Assembly (NCBI GenBank): GCA_031262635.1
Contig: JAISHN010000054.1
Location: 1-5,795 of the forward strand
DNA from: Holosporaceae bacterium
Lineage (GTDB): Bacteria > Pseudomonadota > Alphaproteobacteria > UBA3830
Reading direction: 5' to 3'
DNA length: 5,795 nt
This document shows positions 1 to 5,374 of this stretch, piece after piece (position 1 is the stretch's first letter; each line of letters begins with the position of its first letter). Made by a program: the position numbers and the translations under genes. Below the pieces are notes generated by a model. It did not search any database, was not told where the DNA came from, and saw only the letters and a list, made by a program, of their open reading frames with translations.

Positions 1-37
1 ACGTTTTATCTCCACTGTCGACGTGGATTGACGCTAG

Positions 38-79
38 TCCCCTCTCTCCCTTTGCAGGAGATGGTTGGAGCGAGAGGGA
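38..79. repeat. Degenerate palindromic intergenic repeat (CCCTCTC/GAGAGGG arms)
   Basis: CCCTCTC at 40-46 is the exact reverse complement of GAGAGGG at 72-78. The interior between them includes CTCCCTTTGCAGGAG. From memory, this resembles a decayed copy of the common proteobacterial intergenic repeat built on CCCTCTCCC...GGGAGAGGG, but only the arms are visible here. It carries no reading frame. Bases 80-130, between it and the next repeat, hold only a small palindrome (ATCCT A AGGAT, 95-105), which could be a stub of the ATCC...GGATGACGG family. I see nothing else in bases 1-130. Confidence 0.45.
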
Positions 80-130
80 AATACCGCTTTCATCATCCTA
101 AGGATCAAAGAGGCGATGAGGCGTAAAAAT

Positions 131-178
131 CGTATGGATCCTTCGTCGGACTTTGTCCTCCTCCAGGATGACGGAAAG
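131..178 (+). repeat. ATCC...GGATGACGG repeat, A-type centre, copy 1
   Basis: This unit starts CGTATGGATCCTTCG, has a centre containing GGAC-TTT-GTCC (a small hairpin), and ends AGGATGACGGAA. Bases 141-175 match the reverse complement of 5457-5491 at 33 of 35 positions. The outer parts (CGTATGGATCCTTCG and AGGATGACGGAA) also match the B-type unit at 372-406 in inverted orientation, but the centres differ. It looks like one module-swapping family of small interspersed repeats. The 101-codon minus-strand frame running through this region (98-403) is an artefact of the repeats. Confidence 0.85.
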
Positions 179-204
179 AGGAACGCCTGTCATATTATTG
201 CATA

Positions 205-226
205 AGGGCGAATGATATTCGCCCCT
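205..226. repeat. Short palindromic repeat GGGCGAAT-GAT-ATTCGCCC
   Basis: There is a perfect 8-base inverted repeat (206-213 and 217-224) around a 3-base centre. Three more copies of the same palindrome family lie at 406-422, 4481-4500 and 5597-5613. The flanks here (AA before, CTAC after) fit the version of this repeat I recall from other bacterial intergenic regions. It could form a hairpin in RNA on either strand, but no T-run follows, so I do not call it a terminator. Confidence 0.8.
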
Positions 227-253
227 ACAAAATGGCGGCAACGCTCTTACTTT

Positions 254-364
254 CTCTCTACGTCTTTGCGAGGAGGACGAAGTCCGACGCGGCAATCCAG
301 AAAAAAGAACGGCTTGTTTTAATGGCGCGCTTTGTCGCTTTGCTTCTCGCAAGGACGTAGAGAG
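254..364. repeat. Inverted-repeat element with TTGCGAG...GCAATCCAG scaffold
   Basis: The ends 254-272 (CTCTCTACGTCTTTGCGAG) and 346-364 are inverted repeats matching at 18 of 19 positions, separated by 73 bases. The left arm continues through the A-type module GAGGACGAAGTCCGACG into CGGCAATCCAG (ending at 300). This is the well-known layout of TTGCGAGG...GCAATCCAG interspersed repeats. The right arm has a different centre (AAGCAAAGCGAC read on the minus strand). No transposase or open frame lies inside it. It sits nested between the outward A and B units at 131-178 and 372-406, so the whole of 131-406 is a stacked inverted structure. A non-autonomous MITE-like element is possible, but no target-site duplication was identified. 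Confidence 0.75.
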
Positions 365-371
365 GGTTCCT

Positions 372-406
372 TCCGTCATCCTTGAGCGAAGCGAAGGATC
401 CATACG
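372..406 (-). repeat. ATCC...GGATGACGG repeat, B-type centre, copy 1
   Basis: Read on the minus strand this unit is CGTATGGATCCTTCG, then CTTCGCTCA, then AGGATGACGGA. All 35 bases are identical to 5520-5554, which lies on the opposite strand. The interior ATCCTT/AAGGAT arms can form a stem of 6. It faces the A-type unit at 131-178, with which it shares both outer segments. Confidence 0.9.
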
Positions 407-422
407 GCGAATATTATTCGCC
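406..422. repeat. Short palindromic repeat GGCGAAT-ATT-ATTCGCC
   Basis: This is a perfect 7-base inverted repeat around a 3-base centre, identical over 17 bases to 5597-5613. It abuts the B-type unit directly, sharing base 406. This suggests that the two repeat families insert next to one another or have fused. It lies just beyond the T-tail of the ldtR-like gene's terminator. Confidence 0.8.
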
Positions 423-426
423 TTTT

Positions 427-462
427 CAATATAAAACGCCTGTCTAGGCTTCCAGACAGGCG
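427..462 (-). terminator. Intrinsic terminator of the ldtR-like gene
   Basis: On the minus strand, CGCCTGTCT (462-454) pairs perfectly with AGACAGGCG (445-437) across an 8-base loop. TTTTATATTG follows at once. The 9-base GC-rich stem plus T-rich tail begins about 31 bases after the stop codon of the regulator at 494-970. It is placed and oriented to end that transcript. On the plus strand there is no T-run after the stem. Confidence 0.8.
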
Positions 463-493
463 GTATAATAGAAGGCCGATGGGTTGCGGCTTA

Positions 494-970
494 TTATTTG
501 AGCTTCCTTGGAGGAACGCCAAAGCGGGCTCTCTGGACTGACGCTTTGTTCCAAAAAACCTCGAGTTTTCTTAGCGTGTCGACCAAGTCCTTTAGGCCTG
601 TAATACCTTCGCCTTCGAGTTGCGTAACATGCTTATCCAAAGCCGCGTCGATTTTCTTGCATAAGGCGACGCCTTTCGCCGACAATTTAATCATGTAGGA
701 CCGTTTGTCGTGTTTGGAAGTCACCTGATCAACGTAGCCGTATTGAACCATTTTCTTAAGGTTGTAAGAAACGTTGGAGCCGAGGTAACAACCCCGCGTC
801 GTCAACTCTCCGATGGAAATTTGCTCTCCGCCCAAGTTGTATAAAACCAAAGCCTGCGTGTTGTTTATGTCTTCTACTTTCAGATTGTCCAATTCGTATT
901 TTATTACTTCCAGAAATAACCGGTGCAACCGCTCGATCAAAGACACCGTTTCTAAATAATACTCCTTCAT
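494..970 (-). CDS. ldtR: MarR-family winged-helix regulator, LdtR-like
   Basis: This is a cytoplasmic DNA-binding regulator of 158 residues, a normal length for MarR proteins. Residues 5-45 form the N-terminal dimerisation helices, with the block INNTQALVLYNLG at 35-47. The winged helix-turn-helix is at about 51-80, with the recognition stretch RGCYLGSNVSYNLKKMV at 59-75. The wing at 82-97 carries the D-x-R-S signature (D88, R90, S91). A C-terminal helix pair runs to about 142, followed by a basic tail. The RG-YYLGSNVSYNLKK-type recognition helix is what I associate with alphaproteobacterial LdtR. In Liberibacter and rhizobia LdtR controls an L,D-transpeptidase and stress tolerance, so the symbol rests on family resemblance. 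AGGAGG lies 5 bases before the ATG, and the gene ends in tandem TAA stops. It has its own terminator and probably its own promoter. No target gene is visible in the window. Confidence 0.8.
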   Translation of the reverse strand: MKEYYLETVSLIERLHRLFLEVIKYELDNLKVEDINNTQALVLYNLGGEQISIGELTTRGCYLGSNVSYNLKKMVQYGYVDQVTSKHDKRSYMIKLSAKGVALCKKIDAALDKHVTQLEGEGITGLKDLVDTLRKLEVFWNKASVQRARFGVPPRKLK

Positions 971-1035
971 TTTCCCTCCTACTCGACTAAATATATACTT
1001 TTACACATAAAAAGCTAATTAACCTCTATAAAAAA

Positions 1036-1064
1036 TTCATACCACTATTAGTTGAATAACGCAA
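1036..1064 (-). promoter_or_regulatory. Possible promoter of the ldtR-like gene
   Basis: In the AT-rich gap between rsmE and the regulator, the minus strand reads TTGCGT (1064-1059), 17 bases, then TATGAA (1041-1036). These are partial matches to -35 and -10 boxes. A short imperfect palindrome, ACTA-A-TAGT (1044-1052), sits inside the spacer and could be an autoregulatory operator, as many MarR proteins repress themselves. No terminator is visible after rsmE, so readthrough from the upstream operon is an alternative. The call is weak because the matches are partial and the gap is AT-rich. Confidence 0.25.
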
Positions 1065-1072
1065 CATTAAAT

Positions 1073-1777
1073 TTAAAAAAACCTATATATCCAAACGGAA
1101 ATAAAAACAATTGCCGCAGTCTCGCTTTTCAGAATGTTTTTACCAACGCTAAATTTAATTACATTTTTATATGCATCGAAGAGGTTGTGTTCTTCATCAG
1201 AAAAACCTCCTTCCGGTCCAACTAAAAAAACGCAGTTTTCCTCTATAACATCCTCCAATTTGTCTCCTAAAAATCTTTCATCTCCAACTAATACCGTACA
1301 ATTATTTTCATAATTTACCAAAAAATTTCTTAAACTTAAAGGATTTTGTAAAATAGGAATGTCCAAACGTCCGCATTGTTCGCAGGCCTGCGTTATTTTT
1401 TGTTTCGCTTTTTGGACGTTCATATTTCTATATTGAGTATAATCGGAGATAATCGGGATGATCTCGGCGACTCCAAGCTCCGTCCCTTTTTCTAGCAAAA
1501 GATCGAATCGTTTCGGGTTTATCAACGAGCAGGCGATCGTCGGGCCTTTTTTCTCGACGGCGGCTTTTCTAAATAGCGAGACGCATTTGATTAAACCTTT
1601 TTTCGCGTCGATTATCTCGCAATTCCATTCTCCAAACCGAGCGTTAAAAGCTCGAACAACGCTTCCGACCGACAAACGCAACGCGCCGACGGCGTGATGG
1701 GCTTGATCTGGAGAAAGCCGCGTTTCTCTTCCCGTCGTCAATTCGGTTTCGACGTAAAATCTAGGTATATGTTTCAT
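1073..1777 (-). CDS. rsmE: 16S rRNA (uracil-1498-N3)-methyltransferase RsmE
   Basis: RsmE methylates N3 of U1498 in helix 44 of 16S rRNA within the 30S subunit, using S-adenosylmethionine. The protein has 234 residues, close to the usual 240-250. Residues 1-70 form the PUA-like RNA-binding domain (RFYVE near the start, HHAVGALRLSVG at 27-38). The rest is the SPOUT knotted methyltransferase domain, with KGTELGV at 97-103, EQCGR at 133-137, the cofactor-loop motif GPEGGFS at 187-193 and ILKSETAA at 215-222. The usual LGPRILR-x-ETA stretch is altered to VGKNILKSETA, so the customary first arginine is N214 and the second is K217. The start ATG overlaps the stop of the SPOR gene (ATGA), so translation is probably coupled. 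The 3' half is much more AT-rich than the 5' half (see findings). No terminator was seen after the TAA. Confidence 0.93.
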   Translation of the reverse strand: MKHIPRFYVETELTTGRETRLSPDQAHHAVGALRLSVGSVVRAFNARFGEWNCEIIDAKKGLIKCVSLFRKAAVEKKGPTIACSLINPKRFDLLLEKGTELGVAEIIPIISDYTQYRNMNVQKAKQKITQACEQCGRLDIPILQNPLSLRNFLVNYENNCTVLVGDERFLGDKLEDVIEENCVFLVGPEGGFSDEEHNLFDAYKNVIKFSVGKNILKSETAAIVFISVWIYRFF

Positions 1778-2673
1778 CTTGAAACGTAAGCGTGAAATCC
1801 ATTCTTAGCCATTGCGGAAACGACTTTTTCCGCTTCTTTCCTGGTCTTAAAAGGGCCTACCTGGATTCGATATCTAATGCCTTTCGTTTTTCCTAAGTCG
1901 ACTTTGACTATCTTTTTTCCAAAACTTTTTAAGAACTTGTTCTTCGACGCTATGCGGTTGTATTCGGCTTCCGCGGCGGGTTTCGTCGCCACCGACGCTA
2001 TTTGAACCGCCGCGCCTCCGCCTCTTGAAATACGCGCGTCGTCGTTTGTCGGTCTGACGGCTTGCTCCATAATATCTTTCAGCCGTTGTTTGGTCTTTTT
2101 AGGAGGAGCGGGCGGCGTTTTTGTCTCCGCTGTTATTCTATGTATCGGGGGATTCCTCACCTCGTCTTCGACGATAGTTATGTTTTCGGTTTTTATCTTT
2201 GGAATATCTTTTTTTACATATTTTATTTTGTATTCCTTTTCGGGAGCTAATTCGTCGAACGCTTGAATTATGCTCTTTTTCTCTTCGTCCGAAAGCGACT
2301 CGCCCGACTCGATTTCCGGAATCGAAAGAACTTCTTCCGGCGGTTGCGCTATTTTCTCTTTCGTTTTGCGTTTTGCTCCAGAGATATTATCGTAAACCGT
2401 TTTATCTTGATGTTTTACTTGCTCGTTTTTTTCAGGCTTGATCTTAAAAGGAGTCTCGTCGGCTTTAATAACCGGAAGTTCTTCCAAATTTATAGGCTTG
2501 GAGCTGGAATACAATATATAAGCGACGACGCAAAACGCGACGATTGAAGCCGCACCGCCTATGAGAAGAAATTTTTTATCGTTTCTAAAGAAATGCGACC
2601 TTGAGCCGCCCGTAGGCTCTGGAGGATTAGGCGCTTCCGTCGCGTAATCTTCTTCGTCCAAAAAAGGAGGCAT
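1774..2673 (-). CDS. SPOR-domain inner-membrane protein (argS-linked, FtsN/DedD-like architecture)
   Basis: This is a predicted single-pass inner-membrane protein of 299 residues with a large periplasmic part. Residues 1-34 are an acidic, proline-rich cytoplasmic tail ending in basic residues. Residues 35-56 are a hydrophobic segment (LLIGGAASIVAFCVVAYILY). A conserved block follows the membrane (LPVIKADETPFKIKPE at 66-81, QDKTVYDNISG at 89-99) and is typical of the SPOR proteins encoded beside argS in Alphaproteobacteria. A long linker rich in Lys, Glu and Pro covers about 100-218. Residues 221-299 form the SPOR fold, with VQIASVATKPAAEAEYNRI at the first strand and RYRIQVGPFKTRKEAEKV near the end. 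SPOR domains bind glycan strands lacking stem peptides, usually at the division septum. That role here is inference. GAGGAG lies about 9 bases before the ATG, which overlaps the argS stop by one base. Confidence 0.88.
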   Translation of the reverse strand: MPPFLDEEDYATEAPNPPEPTGGSRSHFFRNDKKFLLIGGAASIVAFCVVAYILYSSSKPINLEELPVIKADETPFKIKPEKNEQVKHQDKTVYDNISGAKRKTKEKIAQPPEEVLSIPEIESGESLSDEEKKSIIQAFDELAPEKEYKIKYVKKDIPKIKTENITIVEDEVRNPPIHRITAETKTPPAPPKKTKQRLKDIMEQAVRPTNDDARISRGGGAAVQIASVATKPAAEAEYNRIASKNKFLKSFGKKIVKVDLGKTKGIRYRIQVGPFKTRKEAEKVVSAMAKNGFHAYVSR

Positions 2674-4391
2674 TATCTTAACTCCTCGACCGGCGTAACT
2701 CCAATTATATCAATCGCTGTCTTCATAACGTTTTGCATCGCTTTCAATACAATCAACCTCGCGCGGGTTTTGTCAAGATCTTCCGGTATAATAAAACGCA
2801 AGAGAGAATTTTCTCTTCCCTGGTTCCAAAAAGAATGAAAAACCGCCGCCAATTCGCATAGAAAGAAGGCGATTCTATGAGGCTCGCGTTTTTGAGCCGC
2901 TATAATTACCTGCCGCGGCCAATCGGACATTTTCTTTACTAATTGAAGGTCTTGATCGTCTAGCAAAGCGAGATTTGCGTCGCCGGCGCTTGGAAGAGAC
3001 TTATTTGGGAAAACGCGTTGAAATAGTTTCATCACCGAGCAGCTTCTAGCGTAGGCGTATTGCGTGTAAAAAACCGGATTTTCGCGGCTTTGATCCACGA
3101 CTTTTTCAAAATCAAAATCCAATGGCGCGTCGTCGCGACGAGTCAGCATAATGAATCGAATAACGTCTTTGCCGACCTCGTCGATAATGTCTCTCGCCGT
3201 CACGAAAGTTCCGGCTCTTTTGGACATTTTCGCTTCTTTGCCGTTTTTCAAGAGCCTTACCAATTGAACGAGCTTTACGTCGAGCTTCTTTTTGCCGTCG
3301 GACAACGCAGACGTCGCCGCCTGCATGCGTTTGACGTACCCGCCGTGATCCGCTCCCCAAAAATCGACCATCTCGTCGAATCCGCGATCGATTTTATTCG
3401 CGTGATAGGCGATATCCGACGCAAAATACGTCCAAGAGCCGTCTGATTTTTGCAGAGGGCGATCTACGTCGTCCCCAAATGCCGTCGACTTAAAAAGCAG
3501 CTGCTCGCGTTCTTCCCATTCGTCCGAATCCGAGCCTTTTGGCCGCGGTAGAACGCCTCTGTAAACCAGATTCTTACTCTTCAACAGATTTATGGCTCGT
3601 TCTACGGCGCCGCCTTCTATTAAGGCTTTTTCCGAAGAGAAAACGTCGTGAGCAACGTCCAACGCGCGAAGATCTTTCTTTATATCTTCCAACATGTCGG
3701 CGACGGCGAATTTCTTGAAAAAATCCAGCCGCTCCGATTCCTCGCAGCCTACGAATTTATCGCCCCGCTCTTCGACGACTTTTTTCGCTGTTTCTATAAG
3801 ATACTCGCCAGGATAACCGTCGCTCGGAAAAGGCAAATCTCCGGCTTTGCCGAGAAGTTCCAAATACCTATGATAGAGAGACTTTGCGAGAACTTCTACT
3901 TGCCGCCCCGCGTCGTTGACGTAAAATTCCTTCGTTACTTTATATCCGACAAAACTCAGCAGCCGAGCTAAAACGTCGCCCGAAACCGCTCCTCTGACAT
4001 GTCCGGCGTGAATAGGCCCCGTCGGATTGGCCGATACGTATTCTACGTTGATCGACCGGCCTTTTCCTAAATCGGACTTGCCGTAATTCTCGTCCAATAT
4101 GTCTGGAACGCAATCTATAAGAACGCGCTTAGGAACGAACCAGTTGATAAAACCAGGCTTTTTGACTTCCGCTCTTTCGAAACGATCGTCTTCTCGAAGT
4201 TTCGCGCAGATCTCTTCCGCTAGTTCCACAGAATTGCGGTTTAATTTTCCCGCTAAGATCATAGCGACGTTCGTTGAAAAGTCGCCAAACGCCGCTTCTT
4301 TCGGCGGTTCGACTGAAACAAGCCCGCCAAACTCAGGGTCGACAAAGCCTTCTATAAGCTTCTTGTAGCGTAAAAATAAAGCCGCCCGCAT
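2673..4391 (-). CDS. argS: Arginyl-tRNA synthetase
   Basis: This cytoplasmic class I synthetase charges tRNA-Arg with arginine using ATP. At 572 residues it is full length for the family. The N-terminal additional domain includes AFGDFSTNVAM (34-44). The catalytic core has VSANPTGPIHAGHVRG (119-134) with the HIGH-type signature HAGH at 128-131, WGADHGGYVKRM (345-356), and KMSKR at 388-392 in KMSKRAGTFVTARD. The C-terminal anticodon-binding (DALR) domain begins near NPVFYTQYAYAR (438-449) and ends GVTPVEELR. All the expected catalytic motifs are intact. The ATG is preceded by GAGGAA at a normal distance, and a plausible promoter lies just upstream. It is the first gene of the unit argS-SPOR-rsmE. 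Confidence 0.97.
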   Translation of the reverse strand: MRAALFLRYKKLIEGFVDPEFGGLVSVEPPKEAAFGDFSTNVAMILAGKLNRNSVELAEEICAKLREDDRFERAEVKKPGFINWFVPKRVLIDCVPDILDENYGKSDLGKGRSINVEYVSANPTGPIHAGHVRGAVSGDVLARLLSFVGYKVTKEFYVNDAGRQVEVLAKSLYHRYLELLGKAGDLPFPSDGYPGEYLIETAKKVVEERGDKFVGCEESERLDFFKKFAVADMLEDIKKDLRALDVAHDVFSSEKALIEGGAVERAINLLKSKNLVYRGVLPRPKGSDSDEWEEREQLLFKSTAFGDDVDRPLQKSDGSWTYFASDIAYHANKIDRGFDEMVDFWGADHGGYVKRMQAATSALSDGKKKLDVKLVQLVRLLKNGKEAKMSKRAGTFVTARDIIDEVGKDVIRFIMLTRRDDAPLDFDFEKVVDQSRENPVFYTQYAYARSCSVMKLFQRVFPNKSLPSAGDANLALLDDQDLQLVKKMSDWPRQVIIAAQKREPHRIAFFLCELAAVFHSFWNQGRENSLLRFIIPEDLDKTRARLIVLKAMQNVMKTAIDIIGVTPVEELR

Positions 4392-4415
4392 TATAATTCC
4401 TCAAAAATTAACGAG

Positions 4416-4444
4416 ATGATAGCGCCTGTCTTATTTTTAAGCAA
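4416..4444 (-). promoter_or_regulatory. Candidate promoter of the argS-SPOR-rsmE operon
   Basis: On the minus strand TTGCTT (4444-4439) is followed after exactly 17 bases by TATCAT (4421-4416). This -10 matches TATAAT at 5 of 6 positions and the -35 matches the TTG of TTGACA. A transcript would begin near 4409, giving a leader of about 18 bases before the argS ATG at 4391. That is short but enough to contain the GAGGAA ribosome-binding site. The spacer contains AGACAGGCG, the same 9-mer as one arm of the terminator stem at 437-462. Confidence 0.5.
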
Positions 4445-4454
4445 TAAAGCGAAG

Positions 4455-4480
4455 ATCAACAAACGCTCGACGTTTAGCGA
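4455..4480 (-). terminator. Weak hairpin, possible end of the transglycosylase transcript
   Basis: AAACG (4461-4465) and CGTTT (4471-4475) can pair across a 5-base loop, and on the minus strand the stem leads into GTTGATCTT. A competing pairing uses CGCTC/GAGCG nearby. The stem is short and the T-run is broken, so termination here would be inefficient. This is the only hairpin between the transglycosylase stop and the argS promoter apart from the palindromic repeat at 4481-4500. Confidence 0.2.
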
Positions 4481-4500
4481 GAGCGAATAATCATTCGCCC
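4481..4500. repeat. Short palindromic repeat spanning the transglycosylase stop codon
   Basis: GCGAAT (4483-4488) and ATTCGC (4493-4498) form an inverted repeat of the same family as 205-226, 406-422 and 5597-5613. On the minus strand the sequence is GGGCGAATGATTATTCGCTC. Its first nine bases provide the codons GGC GAA TGA, that is, the final Gly-Glu and the stop of the lytic transglycosylase. One arm is slightly degenerate (GAGCGAAT rather than GGGCGAAT). Confidence 0.75.
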
Positions 4501-5243
4501 TTTCGGCTGGCGCCGTTCAGAAAAAATTTAGGAACGCCGCGGTTTAGAGTTCTGCGGCCTAATTGATGCAATCTCGCCGATATTTTGCGATCCGCAAGGG
4601 CGTAATACGACGGCAGGAAAGATATGCTAGATTTAACTTCCGCGGACGCTTGTCGTACTCTTGGGGCGGTATTGATCGGACGGCCTCGCGCGTTCGTCCA
4701 AGCCTTGTATACGAGCGAGCAGTACGGTTTGTAATATTTAGCCGCATGCGAATGGTAGTATCCGACGGCGTGAGTCCACGAATTGTGAGCGTTCTTCAAT
4801 TCCGTGAAAAACCTCGCGGCATAATCGACGTTGTATTTAGGCGTGAAAGCTTCCTCTAGATTTTTGAAGGCTTTGCCGTGGTGCATTAAATTGACCTGCA
4901 TGCATCCTACGTCGATGTTTCTTTTTCCCTGACCCATCAGTCTTTTTACCGCCGCGATCGCCGCGCTTTTGGTCGAAAAAAAGTAGCTTTTTCCGCCGGC
5001 GCAGATCGTCCACGGATACGGCCGTTTCGCTTTCGACTCCTTCGTCAACCGGCCGGACTCGACGGTTCCGATAGCCATCAGAAGCCTATAAGGAATGCCA
5101 TATTTCCTCTCGGCGTTCGCGATTTCATTTTCGCACAGATCGTGTTGAGCGAAATATCCGTCGGAAGTTCCGTTTCTCTCCGCTCCGCTTGCGCAAATAA
5201 AATTCAACGCTGCAAAAAATACAAAAACTACTCTGAACAACAA
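4491..5243 (-). CDS. Periplasmic lytic transglycosylase (SLT family)
   Basis: This enzyme should cleave the glycan strand of peptidoglycan between MurNAc and GlcNAc, leaving 1,6-anhydro-MurNAc. The protein has 250 residues. Residues 1-21 look like a secretion signal (one Arg, then a hydrophobic run ending near ASGA). C17 lacks a proper lipobox, so a lipoprotein is unlikely. The SLT domain covers about 35-180: AIGTVESG at 57-64 with the probable catalytic E62, DVGCMQVNLMHH at 111-122, the YNVDYAARFF block at 137-146, and WTHAVGYYHS at 156-165. Four cysteines (37, 81, 114, 175) could form disulfides in the periplasm. The tail 186-250 is basic and unrecognised. The start is TTG (5243-5241), backed by AGGAG 10 bases upstream. 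The next in-frame ATG is M56, which would remove the signal and cut into the domain. The last codons come from a palindromic repeat. It is not coupled to argS. Confidence 0.88.
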   Translation of the reverse strand: MLFRVVFVFFAALNFICASGAERNGTSDGYFAQHDLCENEIANAERKYGIPYRLLMAIGTVESGRLTKESKAKRPYPWTICAGGKSYFFSTKSAAIAAVKRLMGQGKRNIDVGCMQVNLMHHGKAFKNLEEAFTPKYNVDYAARFFTELKNAHNSWTHAVGYYHSHAAKYYKPYCSLVYKAWTNARGRPINTAPRVRQASAEVKSSISFLPSYYALADRKISARLHQLGRRTLNRGVPKFFLNGASRKGE

Positions 5244-5303
5244 CTCTTTTTCGCTCCTAAACTTGGCTCTCGTTAAGTTTATGAAGCAAAAACCGCGCCG
5301 GAT

Positions 5304-5330
5304 TCCGCGAAATTAATTATTATCCGCGAA
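5304..5330. promoter_or_regulatory. Pair of direct repeats TCCGCGAA upstream of the transglycosylase
   Basis: TCCGCGAA occurs at 5304-5311 and 5323-5330, 19 bases apart, with an AT-rich stretch between. Both copies lie 61-87 bases upstream of the transglycosylase start. The spacing is near two helical turns, as expected for a regulator binding one face of the DNA. No good -35/-10 pair was found in this stretch, so a link to a promoter is speculative. Confidence 0.25.
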
Positions 5331-5374
5331 TTTGAACGTCCCGCGAGTCGTAAAAATTAAGAAAGAAGAGCGAA

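Noticed and set aside
11..27. TCCAC/GTGGA inverted repeat at the left edge
   Set aside because: The arms are only 5 bases and the site is at the window edge, with no T-run or second copy in the window. It is too short to call.
98..403. Minus-strand frame of 101 codons across the left repeat cluster
   Set aside because: It is made almost wholly of repeat sequence (B-type, inner element, palindrome, A-type) and begins inside a repeat. Frames of this kind arise wherever these repeats lie, and nothing else supports translation.
131..406. CRISPR array or attachment sites at the repeat cluster
   Set aside because: The repeats are not evenly spaced, alternate in orientation and belong to several families. 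No cas, integrase or tRNA sequence is in the window.
464..469. Perfect TATAAT on the plus strand next to the terminator, as an antisense promoter into the ldtR-like gene
   Set aside because: No acceptable -35 box occurs at 16-18 bases upstream (TGTCTA at best) and there is no extended -10. The upstream bases are one arm of the terminator stem.
3060..3446. Plus-strand frame of 128 codons and other long frames opposite argS
   Set aside because: They are shadows of the argS coding sequence, which has every expected motif intact on the minus strand.
4227..5243. Operon joining the transglycosylase to argS
   Set aside because: There is a 99-base gap with a palindromic repeat, a weak hairpin and a good candidate promoter just before argS. 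Readthrough cannot be excluded, but coupling is not supported.
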